Positions 44,723-56,300 of a stretch of DNA of 64,000 nucleotides are shown here, one piece after another. Within the stretch, counting starts at the first letter, position 1. Every line of letters begins with the position of its first letter. Made by a program: the position numbers and the translations under genes. Below the pieces are notes generated by a model. It worked only from the letters and a program-made list of their open reading frames with translations. It made no database searches and was not told the DNA's origin. The stretch comes from Tilletiopsis washingtonensis (lineage: Eukaryota; Basidiomycota; Exobasidiomycetes; Entylomatales). The stretch is taken from the NCBI RefSeq assembly GCF_003144115.1, contig NW_020312010.1:566428-630427 (forward strand), given 5' to 3'.

Positions 44723-46697
44723 TTACAGCTTCGGCGCGCCCTGCGTCTTGGCCTTGCGCATGATCTGCCGCACATTCTCCGCGCACGGCCCCACTTTCGA
44801 CGCGTGCGTCTTTGCTTGTGCCGAGCTTGCCTGTGTGTGTGTGTGTGTGTGTGTGGCCACGTAGAGAGAGGGACCGAGCGTTCAGTGGGGAAGGGCCAAG
44901 AGGGCTGGCATGGAGCAAAAGTGGAACGCACCTGTCCACGAGCGACGCGTGCGGCAATGCCTTGCACGATGACAGCGAGCTAGCGAGGAGAGGGGGCCCG
45001 ATGTCAGCAGACGCACCAAGCGCACATGGTGGGCAGCGTGCAGGCAGTGGACGTACGCGGAACCAAGCCCACGCCTCGCAGAACTCCCAGTTCTCGATTG
45101 GATATGGCCGCGCCGCCGCCTCGCAGTACACCTGCAGGCATTCCTCCTTGAGCGGCACGGGACTCTGCGCCGGCGTGAGGCCGCCGATGAGCATGAACAT
45201 CTCGCCGCGCGCCGCCGCGCGCTGCAGCTCCTCGGGCTCGTTGATGCGCTCGGGGAAGGGGCAGGCAATCGAGAAGGGCTGCAGCAGATTGGCTACGTCG
45301 GACAAGGGGTGCCCGAGCGTGGACAGCTCCCAGTCCAGCACGCCGATGATGCGCGGCTCGGTGGGATGGAAGATCTGGCCCCCGCGAGGGCGCGTCAGAG
45401 GGGCAACTCTAAGGCACGGCGGCCGAGGAAAGGTGGCGCACCAGATTGTCAATCTTGTAGTCGCCGTGCGTGATCTGCCTTTCGACGTCAGTTGGGTGTG
45501 CTTCTTTTGGCGTCCAATGCTCAGAGCTGCCTCGACTCACGCCATTCTCGTCCCTCGGCATGTTCTTGCCCAGCCACGTCGTAATCTCGTCAAACGCCGG
45601 AATGGGCCCCACCGCCTTGCCCGTCTCCTTGTCCTTCGTCGCCGCCTGCGCCTGCGAGATGCCGCCCAGGCCGCGCAGCTGCCGCGGATAGAAGTCCTGC
45701 TGCTTGCCGTACGAGCCCAGCCCGACGGCGTTGGGGTCGATGCGGTGCAGCGCGGCGAGAGTGCGCAGCGCGGAGCGATAGCTTGGGGAAGAGAGAACGT
45801 GAGCTGCTGCCTGCTAGCCAAGGGCCACAGCCTCGCCAGCACCACAAGCAAGCAGCGACAAGGCCCCTTGGCCGCTCCCAGTCGCCGCCCTTGCTGATGC
45901 CCTCCTCTCCACCTCCGCTCTCCGCCTCCCTCTCCACCTCCTCCCACAGACGCCGCTCTCTCTCTCTCTCTGCCCACTCACCACTCGACGCGCTCCTCCT
46001 TGGGCATGCTGAGCATGCGCACATCCTCAAAGATGCGGCCCTCGACAAACTCCATGATGTACCATGGCGTGCCCAGCACCTCTGCATCCTCACAGAGGAC
46101 ATACACCTTGGGCACGGGCACGGCATCGGCGTGCTTCAGGCGTTCATCGTCGTGCGGCCCGCTGCCCGGGTTGCCCGGAAGGCGCGCATTGTGCTCGCCC
46201 AGCGCGCGGAGCACGCGGAACTCGCGCTCGACGGCGTGTGCCGTCTTGCTCACGAGCTGCCCCGGCGGCTTCTTGCGCAGCACGTAGCGCGCGCCGCGCG
46301 CGTCGGTGAGGATGTACGTGGGGTTCGACTGGCCGAAGGAGAACTGCTTGACGCTCACGGGGCCGGCGATGTCCGGCACGTGCTCTGATGGGCGCCGGGG
46401 GCATGGATCAGCAAGGTGCGCGCCCCGCGCCGAAGCTGCCGTCTCTCTCTCTCTGCTGCGCGGCGGGTGCGGCCCACACGCCCACTCACTCTCGAGATAC
46501 GCATTGAGCACGGCGGTGTCGACGGCATTGCGTACCTCGCCGAACTGCTGGCCGATCTTCTGCTTCTCCTCGGGCATGGCGCGCGGGTGCAAGTGCTGCG
46601 TGAGTGGGGTGCGGGTGCTGCGAGGGGGTGGTGAGGCGGAGAGAGGCAGGAGCAGGCGGCGCACGGCTGCGGCTGAAGTGAGTGCGGGGCGCGCCAT
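44723..46697 (-). CDS. ACAD10/11-type aminoglycoside phosphotransferase-fold kinase
   Basis: APH-fold small-molecule kinase of the type fused to acyl-CoA dehydrogenases in animal ACAD10/ACAD11, here stand-alone. In animals these kinases phosphorylate 4-hydroxy fatty acyl-CoAs; the substrate here is inferred at best. Seven exons (46697-46490, 46384-45982, 45781-45541, 45474-45442, 45374-45057, 44979-44932, 44830-44723) give 452 residues. Motifs are FSFGQSNPTYIL, a YVLRKKPPG nucleotide-binding lysine, the catalytic Brenner loop ITHGDYKIDNL (D289), VLDWELSTLGHPLSDVA, and WEFCEAWAWFRLAVI. The first 40 residues (MARPALTSAAAVRRLLLPLS) are Arg/Ser/Ala-rich without acids, like a mitochondrial presequence. 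A second ATG at 46577 would omit them. Exon 4 is 33 nt. The last intron ends in a CA repeat that forms the acceptor. Confidence 0.83.
44832..44854 (-). repeat. (CA)n repeat at a 3' splice site
   Basis: On the coding (minus) strand this CA dinucleotide run ends directly in the CAG acceptor of the last intron of the phosphotransferase gene. Confidence 0.9.
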
Positions 46698-47330
46698 GCC
46701 GCGCGCGGTGCGGGGGAGCAGGCAGAGGCAGCACCCGGCACGCCGCCTGTCTCGCCGCCGCCGGCTGCCGCTCGGCTGCCGGCACCGGGGCCGCTTCTCG
46801 CGCTGCCCGGCTGTGCGAGCGCTGCCGGCCCGGTTCGCGCGCGTCTTGCGCAAAAGCGCCGGCGACACGCTGCAGCCGGCGATCCGATCATCCCCTCGAG
46901 CCAGCAAGGGACGACGAGCTCCGGCTCTGGCACTGCAGCTGCCAGCATCGCAGACAAAGAATCTCCATGGCAACCAGCGCTCGGCGGCAGCTTGGCCGAG
47001 GCAGAGTCACAGGCACAGGCACAGGCAGGCAGCGGATAGGCATTCCGGGCGCCCTTGCAGTTTCCCACGGACGCTCGCCAGCAGGGAGGAGCCGGCGCCT
47101 CCACCTTGCCTTCTTCTCTCCCTTGAGATGTGCTCTCAACCGAAGACAGGCAAGGGCCGGCGCAGCAGCACGCCGCGCGCAGCAAGCCGCCCAGACGCTG
47201 CGGCCCCGAGGCGCGTGTGTCGTCGCGACGCGCGCGCGCGCGGCCTTGAGCTTGCACACGACGCACGCAGCTTGACTTGAGTCGCACCTCGTCTCCCGAC
47301 CACCACCTCTGTCCTCTGCCCGCGCCCGCC
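46698..47330. promoter_or_regulatory. Divergent region phosphotransferase / tail-anchored protein
   Basis: 633 bp between divergent ATGs. The minus frame stays open for 276 nt upstream of the chosen phosphotransferase ATG without family-like sequence. An alternating CG run (47225-47241) lies near the plus-strand gene. Otherwise nothing was recognised. Confidence 0.5.
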
Positions 47331-48824
47331 ATGTCGGCCGCATACGCGCCCTCGCCCCTCTCGGCCTCGTACATTGCGCCCGCCGCCTCCCGCAGCGTCT
47401 CGGGCTCCTCGGCCTCGCCGCTCGCGCGCGCCCGGCAGGCGCAGCGGCGCGCCACGCAGCACTTTCTGCACCACGGGCCCACGCCCGCGGCGCTGCTCGA
47501 CACCCATGCGGCCCTGGCGCTGCTGGCGCCGCTGCCGGCCTCTGCCGCGCGCGACGCCCTGCTCAGCAGCGCGGCCGTGCTGCGCCTCACGCTCCTCTCC
47601 GCCCTGCACGGCGCCGGCGCCGCTCGCCGCGCCGAGTGCGGCCGCGACGCGGCGCTCCTGGCGCTGCCGCCGCCGCCGCTGCTGGCCACGCTGTGCGCCG
47701 AGCACCTGCAGCTCTTCCGCCCGGCGCCCGGCGGCACGGCGCCGTGTCTGGCGCCGACGCCCGCGACGCATCTGCATCTCCTCGCCGTGCCGCTGCCGCT
47801 GCTCTCCGCCCTGCTGCTGCTCGCCCTCGCCCTGCCGCCGCCCGCGCCCGCCGCGCCCGACGCCGCACTGCACGCCGCACGCAGCCTCGCCGACTGGTAC
47901 CTCTCTGCGCTGGCCGTGGCGCCGCCGGACGTGGCGCGCCCGTCGCGCGCGGCGCACCAGGCGTTTGTCGAGCTGTACGCGCTGCACATCCTCGGCGCAC
48001 GCGCGCATGAGTGGGAGCTGGCGGCGCAGGTAGCACACGGCGAGCTGGACGGCGAGGCACGTGAGGTACGTCTTTTCTCTCGCGACGCCTGAAGACCCCC
48101 TCGGCGCTGGCCCCCTCTTCCCCCCATCCTGACAGGTCCCCCTGCGAAACAGGCTCTTCTGGCGCAGCTAGGCCGCGCACACGCCGCACACGCGGCGCGT
48201 CCCGAACGGCTGCGCACCGCCAGCAGCGCCGCACGCGCGACGTACGAGCGGGAGAAGGCCAGACGGGCCGCCGAGGCGAGCGCCGAGGCAGCTGCGGCGA
48301 CGGCGGCGGCGTCGTCGTCGTCGTCGTCGGGCTCGCGCGGCGGCACTCGGGAGGAGCAGACGACGAGCAGAGCTGCGCCGGAAGCGCGCAGGCCGGCATT
48401 GCCCTCGCGCAGCAGCAGCGCCGAGGAGCAGGAGCGCCTCTCCTCCTCGCGCCGCTCGTCGTCTGCTTCTGCCAGTGGCCGGCCGGCGGCCGCCACTCTG
48501 GCGCCTGCTGCCGCGTCGAGCGTGTCGTCGCGCGCTGCGGACGGCTTTGCGTCGAAGCGCAGCGCCATCGCCGACTATCTCTCCCACCTCGCTCCCCTGC
48601 CCGCCAGCGCCAGCGGCTCATCGGCCGTCCCGCGCGCATCGTCGCCCGTGCTGGCCGTGCTTCTGCGCTCGCTCTCCGGCGCCGCACTCCTCGGCCTGCT
48701 GCTCGGCGCCGCGCGCGCCCTGGCGGCGCTGCGGCGCGCGCAGAGCCTGCGCGGCGCCTCGGCGCGAGCGTGGCAGGCCCTCGTGAACACGGTCAGTCTC
48801 GGGACAAAAGTCACGTATCTGTGA
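47331..48824 (+). CDS. Predicted C-terminal tail-anchored membrane protein, family unknown
   Basis: Exons 47331-48065 and 48153-48824 (87 nt GTACGT intron) encode 468 residues. The first 245 residues are Ala/Leu-rich helices (ALLDTHAALALLAPLP, SLADWYLSALAVAPPD, AAHQAFVELYALHILGARAHEWELA) resembling repeat-type helical hairpins. The middle is Ser/Arg-rich. A single hydrophobic helix near the C-terminus (VLAVLLRSLSGAALLGLLLG) is followed by a basic tail (ALRRAQSLRG). That layout, soluble helical domain then one transmembrane helix and a positive tail, is that of tail-anchored organelle proteins. Filamentous-fungal Pex26-type peroxins share the layout, but I see no diagnostic motif. Codon use and the well-formed intron support a real gene. 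Confidence 0.6.
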
Positions 48825-49514
48825 GGAGAGAGGAATGCATCTGCTGCTTTGCGCACACATTCTCCGCACCCGGCCTGGCAGGGTTGCTATCATCGGCAGC
48901 TTGTGGGCTACCACTGGGCCGTTCTGCAACTGGTGCGGTCTGCGAAGAGGCCTCCATCTGGCTCGGAGGCCTTTGGTGGACAGATGTTGTCAACAAGTGC
49001 AGCAGAGCAGCAAAAACGCATCGCCGTCTCCTTGTGCGCTGCCGCCGGAAAGTCAGCATGGATGCGTGTTGGTGTTCAATGCCCTGCTCCCGCGCCATGC
49101 TGCTGCTGCTGAAGGGCGAGGAAAGGGACGCTTGCCTTGGAGTCAGGGTGCGAGGGCCGATGATGCCGCTGGGTGCTGCGGAGGTCCTGTGGCTGGCGCT
49201 GCGTCACCGTGCGGCACGCCTTGCCGGCGCGCGGCGCCAGATCGGCGCGGCTCGCCCCCTCGGCGACAGCGCCGCGCAGGCGGCGTGCCATGCGCCGATG
49301 CCGCGCCGCCGCTGCAGCGCCGCCTTGCTGTCGCGGCCGCCTTCCCGGCGCGGGCGGATGCCCGAGCGTCCAGCGTCAGCTCCACCTCACCCTCTCCTAA
49401 CCCACGCCGTCCCTCTCGCACTCGCTCGTATCTGTCCTGCCTCGCTCATCTGTGCGCCTCTTCCGCCTCGCTCTCGCTCCCACCTCAGCGCGCAGGCGCT
49501 CCTGCGGGGCCGGC
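48825..49514. other. Intergenic region upstream of ANTH adaptor
   Basis: 690 bp between the tail-anchored gene and the ANTH gene on the same strand. Several overlapping frames reach 90-450 codons across both neighbours but read as Arg/Ala/Cys-rich shadows. The last 100 bp before the ATG is pyrimidine-rich. Confidence 0.45.
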
Positions 49515-52328
49515 ATGTCGTCGTACGACAAGCTGCTGCGCGCGGCGACGAAGCCCAAGGCCGGCGCGCCAAAGGCCAAGCACATCGACCCGCTCATTGC
49601 CGCCAGCTTTGCGCGCGACGGCAGCCTGGCCGATGTGCTGCGCGCGCTTGCGGGCCGCCTGCGCGAGGGCAGCACGGTGCGTTGAGCAGCGCGGCGCGCG
49701 GCGAGGCGGCGACGAGGGCGCGCAGCACGCGCTCCGGCGCATGGCAAGGAGGGCTGCGGCGAGGCCAGCGGCCATCGCTGCGCTGCAGAGCTGCCTGCAG
49801 CATGCAGCGCCGATGCGAGCGTCCAGAGCTGCGGGGCATCGGCTCGGCGGATGGCCAGGCAGGCAGGCAGCAGCGAGGCGAGCTTCCAGAGCCTGCCGCT
49901 GCACAGCATCCGGCGCCTGTCGCTTGTCGCGCGCGGCCGCAGCTCGAGGCGCAAAGGCAGCGTCAAGGCGCAGAGCCACGTCACACTTGCAAGCCGAGCC
50001 GCCTCGGAGGAGGCCTGCTGGCGGCACTGCCAAGCGTGCTCGTTGCGAGCTTGCGCTCTACGCGCATTGCCTCGGCGCATCCGCAGAAGGCGCTTGTCTC
50101 TCGGTCGCAGCGGGCGTGCTGTCTCCTGGCTTGATGGCTGACGCCTGCCGTCTCGCGCACTGCAGGTCGTCTTCAAGTCGCTCATCGTCCTCCACACGCT
50201 GATCCGCAACGGCGGCGTCGACAATGTCCTCTCGCACCTGGCGAGCGAGCAGGGCAAGATCAACCTGCGTGCCGTGGCGCAGGGCGGCAACTGGCAGGGT
50301 GCGTGCCGCTTCGGCCCGCCGCACGCTCTGCCGCTGATGCCGCTTCGCTCCAGGCGCAGATGCTCCGCGCTCGCTGGCGGCGTACGCGGCGTACCTCGAC
50401 TCGCGCGTGGGCTACTACAGGGAGATGAAGCACGACGCCATCCGCGCGGCCGACGTGAGCCGCACAGGCGGCGGCAGCGACTCGGCGCACCGGCTGCGCA
50501 CACTGAGCGTGGAGAAGGGCCTGCTGCGCGCCGTGGGCAATGCGCAAAAGGTGTGCGGGCGGGTGCTGGAGTGCAGCGTGAGTGGCGCATGTCAGAGACC
50601 AGGCCCAGCTGCACGCTGAGTCCCTCGCGCAGTTCTTCTTCGACGACCTCAACGACGAAATGACCATCACGGCCTTCCGCATGACGCTCAAGGATCTGCT
50701 GGCGCTCTACACGGCCATCAACGAGGGCATGATCAACATCCTCGAGCACTACTTTGAGATGTCCAAGCCCGACGCGACAAAGGCGCTCGACATCTACAAG
50801 CGCTTCACGCGCCACACGGAAAAGGTGGTCGCCTATCTCTCGGCCGCGCGCAAGGCCAGCCACTCGCTCAACGTGCCCATCCCGAATCTCAAGCACGCGC
50901 CGATCAGCCTCGCCGGCGCGCTGGGCGAGTACCTCGACGACGCCAACTTTGAGGAGAATCGGCGAGAGTACCGGAGGAACAGGCGCGCGGCGGAGGGCCT
51001 GGAGCCAGACGAGCAGGACAAGAAGGCGGCCGAGGACGCGGCCAAGAAGAAGAAGAGTGAGTGGAGCAAGTCAGGCTGCATGCGCCGCGGCGTGCTCACT
51101 CGCCGGCCAGTCACGATCAAGGAGCCGACGGCGGAGGAGAAGGTCAAGCCGTCGGCCAGTGTCGCGCGGCCGGCGTCGAACAACCAGGCGCTGCAGGACT
51201 TCTTCGACTCCATCGAGACGGAGCAGCAGTCGATGTTTGGGCCGTCGCCCTCGAGCAGCGCGCAGTTTGGCGCGGGCGCCTTCCAGCCGGCGCCGGCGCA
51301 GATGAGCTTCCTGGGCACGCAGCCGACGGGCCAGGCCTTTGGCATGATGCCGCAGCAGCAGATGATGACCGGCATGCCTGCGTTTGGCGCGCAGCAACTG
51401 CAGCCGCAAGCCACCGGCTTCAATCCGTTTCTCACGCAGCAGCAGCAGCCGCAGCAGCAGCAGATGATGCAGCCGCAGATCACGGGCTTTGCGCAGGGCG
51501 GCTACCTGCAGCCGCAAATGACGGGCTTCAACCCGTTCCGCGCCAGCATGAGCCTCTCGCCGCAGATGGCGCAACAGCAGTTTGGCCAGTTCAGCGCGAA
51601 TGGCATGGCGCAGTTGCCGGCGCCGCAGCCGCAGCAGCCACAGCAACAGCAGCAACAGCAGCAACAGCCGCAGCAGGCTCAGCCGCAGCAAGCGCAGCCG
51701 ACGGGCGCAGCTCCCACCTTCTCCGCCAACGTCTTCGCGCCGAGCTCCTCCAGCACCTCTGCGCCCTCGTCGAGCAGCACGGCCAAGCTGCTGCCGCAGA
51801 AGACGGGCTCGCGCAACCCCTTTGCGCCGCCGCCCGGCACGACGCCGCCGCCCTCGGAGCCTAGTGCGCCCAAGGGCCCCTCGCTCAACCAGCTGGCGAT
51901 GAGCGCGTGGGGGCAGCCGCAGGGCGGACACTACGGCCTGGGAGCGGGCGCCTGGAATGGCGGAGCAGCAAGCAACGGCGCGCCGCCGCAGCATCAGCAA
52001 CAACAGCCGCAGCAGCCGGAAGCGCAGCAGCAGCAGCAGCAGCAGCAGCCGACGTCGTCCGGCCTCGTGCCCATGAAGACGGGCCTGATCGGCAGCATCG
52101 CCTCGGAGTTTGCCTTTGGCCGCAACGGCACCTCGTCGCCGGCGCCGCCTGCCGCTCAGGCGCCGTCGCCTGCTCCTCCTGCGGCGGCGAATGGCGCAGG
52201 GCCCAACGGAGCGACGCAGAGCAACGATCTGCCGGCGTCCTTCTCCGGCCTCTCGCTCAGCACCGGCGGCATGTCCTCGCCCGCGCCGCTCGCCCCGCAG
52301 CCCACCGGCTATGCCGGGTCCAGGTGAG

Positions 52329-52368
<40 letters not shown>

Positions 52369-52551
52369 TGCAAGCCCCACGTTGGGCGCTCGAGACTGAC
52401 ACATCTGCCCCCCTCCCCCTTCAGCGTCAAGCCATTCCAGCCGACCTCCTCCTTTGGCACTTCGCTCGCCGCGCTCTCGTCGCCCGGCGCGCAGGCGCCG
52501 CCAGCTCAGGCCCTCTCGCCGCAGTATACCTCTGCCAATCCGTTTGCGCCT

Positions 52552-52585
<34 letters not shown>

Positions 52586-52905
52586 CGCTGCAACAACCAC
52601 AGCAGACAGGCTTCGGCTCGTCTTTCTTCGCGTCGCCCGCCTCGCCTCAGCCGCCGCCGCAGCAGCAGCAGCAACAGCAGCCACAGCAGACGGGCTTCGG
52701 CAGCTCGCTCTTCGCGTCGGCGGCTGCGCCGCTGCAGGCGCAGCCCACGGGCTTCGCCGGCTCGAGCGTGCGGCCCTTCCAGCCGACGTCGGCGTTTGGC
52801 TCGGCCGCCTTTGGCTCGGCGCTCGGCCAGCAGCAGCCGGCGGGCGCGCAGCAGCCGCCGCACTCGGCGCCCGCGGCGCAGCCGCAGACGGGCACGCTCT
52901 TCTGA
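49515..52905 (+). CDS. ANTH-domain clathrin adaptor (Yap1801/AP180/PICALM family)
   Basis: Endocytic adaptor that binds PI(4,5)P2 at the plasma membrane and recruits clathrin and EH-domain proteins. Exons 49515-49676, 50166-50298, 50360-50577, 50633-51056, 51111-52323 and 52425-52905 give 876 residues. The ANTH lipid-binding motif is AATKPKAGAPKAKH (about 9-22), followed by VVFKSLIVLHTLIRNGG, the FFFDDLNDEMTITAFRM turn, and INEGMINILEHYFEMSK. The C-terminal half is Gln-rich and disordered, with NPF motifs (TGFNPF twice, SRNPF, SANPF) for EH domains. It also carries many LxxQxTG sites (see findings). The first intron is 489 nt, ten times the local norm. The fourth (51057-51110) is inferred from its perfect GTGAGT/CAG ends; skipping it stays in frame, so the intron could be retained. 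Confidence 0.9.
51626..51690 (+). repeat. CAG/CAA repeat coding poly-Gln in ANTH adaptor
   Basis: Interrupted CAG/CAA triplets coding a Gln-rich tract. Mixed CAG and CAA codons suggest selection or older age rather than recent slippage. Confidence 0.85.
52334..52366 (+). repeat. (GA)n microsatellite next to a 5' splice site
   Basis: GA repeat of 33 nt starting 10 nt after the GTGAGC donor of the last ANTH-gene intron. Confidence 0.95.
52552..52584 (+). repeat. Pure CAG repeat coding poly-Gln
   Basis: Eleven consecutive CAG codons in the last exon of the ANTH adaptor gene, without interruption. Confidence 0.95.
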
Positions 52906-53371
52906 GAGGCTTCGTCGTGCTCAGCCAACTCCCCCTGCATTCGTCTCCCTGGATATCCCCTCCTCCCTCCTTCTCGCCGCCCCTCTCCTCTTCTCGCTGT
53001 GCCACGCTGTGCGCGCGATGGATGCCAATGCAATTGGGATTTGGGCCAAGTCTGCAGCGCATTGGATACAGCGGCGAGGATGAGTGGGGTACACACGAGA
53101 CATGATGCGGGAAAGGAGGTGCTCCGGGCTGGTGCGCGTGCTGTGACGGGAGAGGGCGAGGACTCGCACAGGTGACGTATGAAGAAGACGATGCTGGAGG
53201 AAGTGGCGTGAAGGCACGCGCGCGCACGCGGCAGACGGCGGCGGCGGCGAGTCGAGACATGAAGGAGCGCGAGTGGGGCCGACGAGGAAGGTGGTGTCCA
53301 GAGAGCAGGAGGCGCGGGCGGCGTAAAGGAGCGTGAGGGGCATGACGGAGCGATGCGGAGGATGGGGGGGT
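52906..53371. other. Convergent intergenic region ANTH adaptor / MHYT gene
   Basis: 466 bp between converging stop codons, presumed 3' UTRs. No supported gene. Confidence 0.5.
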
Positions 53372-56300
53372 CTAGTAGTCGACGCCGAGGAGCGGCGGCG
53401 CGTTGGGCCCGCGCTCCAGGGCACGCAGCTGGCGCGTCGTCCAGCCGTCGGCGCGCAGGCGCGCATTGATGCTGGCGGGCTCCATCGACGCCATGGCGTG
53501 GCGCTGCGAGAGCACGGGGCTCGTGTGCGAGTCGGCCGTGTGCGGGCGGAACGAGGCGGCACGGCGCGCGCCGGCGGGCGCCGTCGACGGGCGCGCAGAC
53601 GCCGCGGCGCCACGCAGCGGGTGAGCGGCGCTGGAGCGGCGCGGCGTCGGCGTCTTGGGCGCCAGGTACGCAGCTCCCGGCGCGGCAGTGGCAGAGACGG
53701 CAGTCGTGCTGGCCGAGACGATCGTCGGCGTCGCCGGCTCGCTGCTCTGCTCGCTCGTGGCGCTGCTGGGCCGGCGGCCGGGCGCCGCGGCGGCGCCCAC
53801 GAGGCTCTTGCCCGACGGACGGCGCGGCTGGTAGTCAAAGGCACCGGCCAGGCCCGACGACGGCGCCGCCTCGCCGACGTCGCTGCTGTCGTCGCGCAGC
53901 GCCTCGCTGGCCTCCTCGGCGATGGGCTGGTCGTCGGCGGAGCGCGCAAAGCGGCTCTGGTTGGCCGCCTGCTGAGCATGCGCGGCGGCCGAGGCGCCGT
54001 CCTGCGTGAAGCGGCGGATGCCCAGCGAGGCATTCACGGCGCCCTGCGTGGCCTGCACGCGCAGCGGGCTCGGATAGTCAGACGTCGTGCTGGCCGTGCC
54101 GGGCGACGTGGGCGAGCGGTAGCGCGGGTCGTCGCTGTTGAGCACGGGCAGGTTGGCCGTGTTGCCCTGCGGCGAGCGCGTCTCGACCATGTCAAAGTGC
54201 TCCGACTTGCCGCCGGCACTGCCCTTGGCGCCCGCGCCGTGGCGCGAGTGCGACGAGACGACGCTGACGCGGCGCGAGCTCGTGACGCGGCCGAGCTGGT
54301 TCTGCTGCTGCTGCTGCTGCTGCACAACGACATCGGAGATGGGCTCGTGCGAGGCACGACGGGCGCCGGCGGGTGCCACGAGCTTGGACGTCCAGCGGCG
54401 GAACGCGCCCGGCAGCGCCACGGCGCGCTTGTCCTGCGTGTACTCGTCGTCGTCGTGGCGCAGCAGGTCCTTCTCCGCCAGGTCCTTGGTGACGTGGTCG
54501 ACGGAGCTCGAGGTGCGGTGCTCCGAGTAGGCGGCGCCCGTCCGGCGCACGCCGAGCTCGGCCTTCTCCTCCTGCTCCTGCATGAGCGAGCTCGGGTAGC
54601 GGCGGCGCAGCTCGACGACGACCTCGTGCTCAAAGTCGTCGGCCTGGCGGCCGCGCAGCAGCATCATCTGGCTGCGCGCAAAGAGCGTGTAGGGCGTAAA
54701 GACAAACGGCGAGCCGGCGCTGGGCGTGTCCGAGGGCATGGGCGTGGTGAGCGAGCCGTTGGCCGGCGGCATCAGGTTCTCCTCGGGCAGCACGGCCTGC
54801 ACGAGAATCATCTCGGCCGGCTGCGTCGAGTCGTCGACGCTCGACGGCACCTCGAGCACCTCGGCACTGAGGCGTGCCGTCGAGGCAATCTTGGGGTAGA
54901 AGCGCACCGACTGGTGCAGCGCGTCGAGCGCGATGAAGAGCGCCGTCTGGAAGCGGATCATGGCCTCGAGCGCCGCCTCCTCGTCGTGCAGCTCCGGCTC
55001 GTCGAGGCTGAGCTGCGACGCCACATCGAGGCGCAGCTGCTTCTTGCGCTCGCTCGAGCGCGTCGCCTCAATCTCGCAGATGCGCCCGGCCTCGTCGAGC
55101 GTGAGCTGGTCGAGCTCGTGCAGAAAGTCCTTCATCTCGGGCGTGATGCACTGCACCTCGGGCAGGCGGTACGCGGGAATCTGGTGGCGCGCAAAGTGGT
55201 AGACGAGCACGTCGAGGCCGCCCTGCTTGCTCGTCGAGGGGCGCACGCCAAAGAGGCCCGCGTACACGCCGCCGGGCTGCACGACGGGCCGCGTGCCGCG
55301 CTTGGCGTACACCTTGAGCGAGTCGAGCAGCACCTCCATCTCGGGCTTGGCCACGGCAAAGCGGTCGGCCAGCACGCTGGCGAGGAAGCGCGTCTCCGTC
55401 ACGCGGAAGCCGCGCTGCCGGTAGCGCTCGGCACTCTCGGCGGCCGTCGACGTCGTCGAGGTGGGCAGCTCGCGCACAAGGAAGAGCGTCACGCCCTCCT
55501 GCTCGTCGGCTCCCTCGCCGAAGATGCTCGGCGCCGCAATGGAGCTCTCGTCGTCGGCACGCTCGCGCGACGGCGTGTACGGGCCGACGGGGCCCGTGGC
55601 GGCCACGGCCGCTGCGACGGCAGCCTTGCGCGTGCCCGTGGAGAGGACCGAGTCGTAGAGGATGCCGACCTGCTCAAAGGGAATGTCGAGCTCGATGGAG
55701 AGCTGCATGGCCGCGTCGATGACGCTGTCGCGGAAGTCGGCCAGCGCCGCGGGCCCGCGCTGGCGGTCGTGCGTCTGGTCGAGGCTGACGCGGCGGCCAA
55801 AGGCACGCTTGTTGGCGCCGCCGGGCAGCTGCGGCTGCTCGGCGGCGCCGGCGGCGTAGTTGGTGCCCTCGCGCTGGTGAAACTTGCTCGTGATGGCGCG
55901 CAGGAACGGCGCCACGATGTTCCAGTCCCACGAGATGGTGTAGAGCCACTGGAACGTCGTCTGGCGCTTGTCGAGCGCGTCCATGACCTCGGTCATGCGC
56001 AGCTTCGTCTCGAGCACGACCATCGGCAGACTGCCGTCGGCCTTGACGAGCAGGCGGCCGCTCTTGTCAAACGCCACCGAGGCGACGACGACCTTGCGCG
56101 CGTTGCGGCGCACCTCGCGCGCCATGACGACGTCCGAGACGGCGAGGAACGTCGAAATGCCGAGGATGCAGGCGCACATGACGCCAATCGCAATCGTCAC
56201 GACGTTGTTGCGCCGATTGCCCGCCATGAGGGCCTGCACATTGAGCAGGCTGGCGGGCCGCACCGTGTAGCTCGTGCCGCTGACGGCGAGGTAGTGCATG

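Noticed and set aside
46355-48568. 737-codon minus-strand frame across the phosphotransferase and tail-anchored genes
   Set aside because: It crosses two better-supported genes and a divergent promoter; composition is Ala/Arg/Ser noise.
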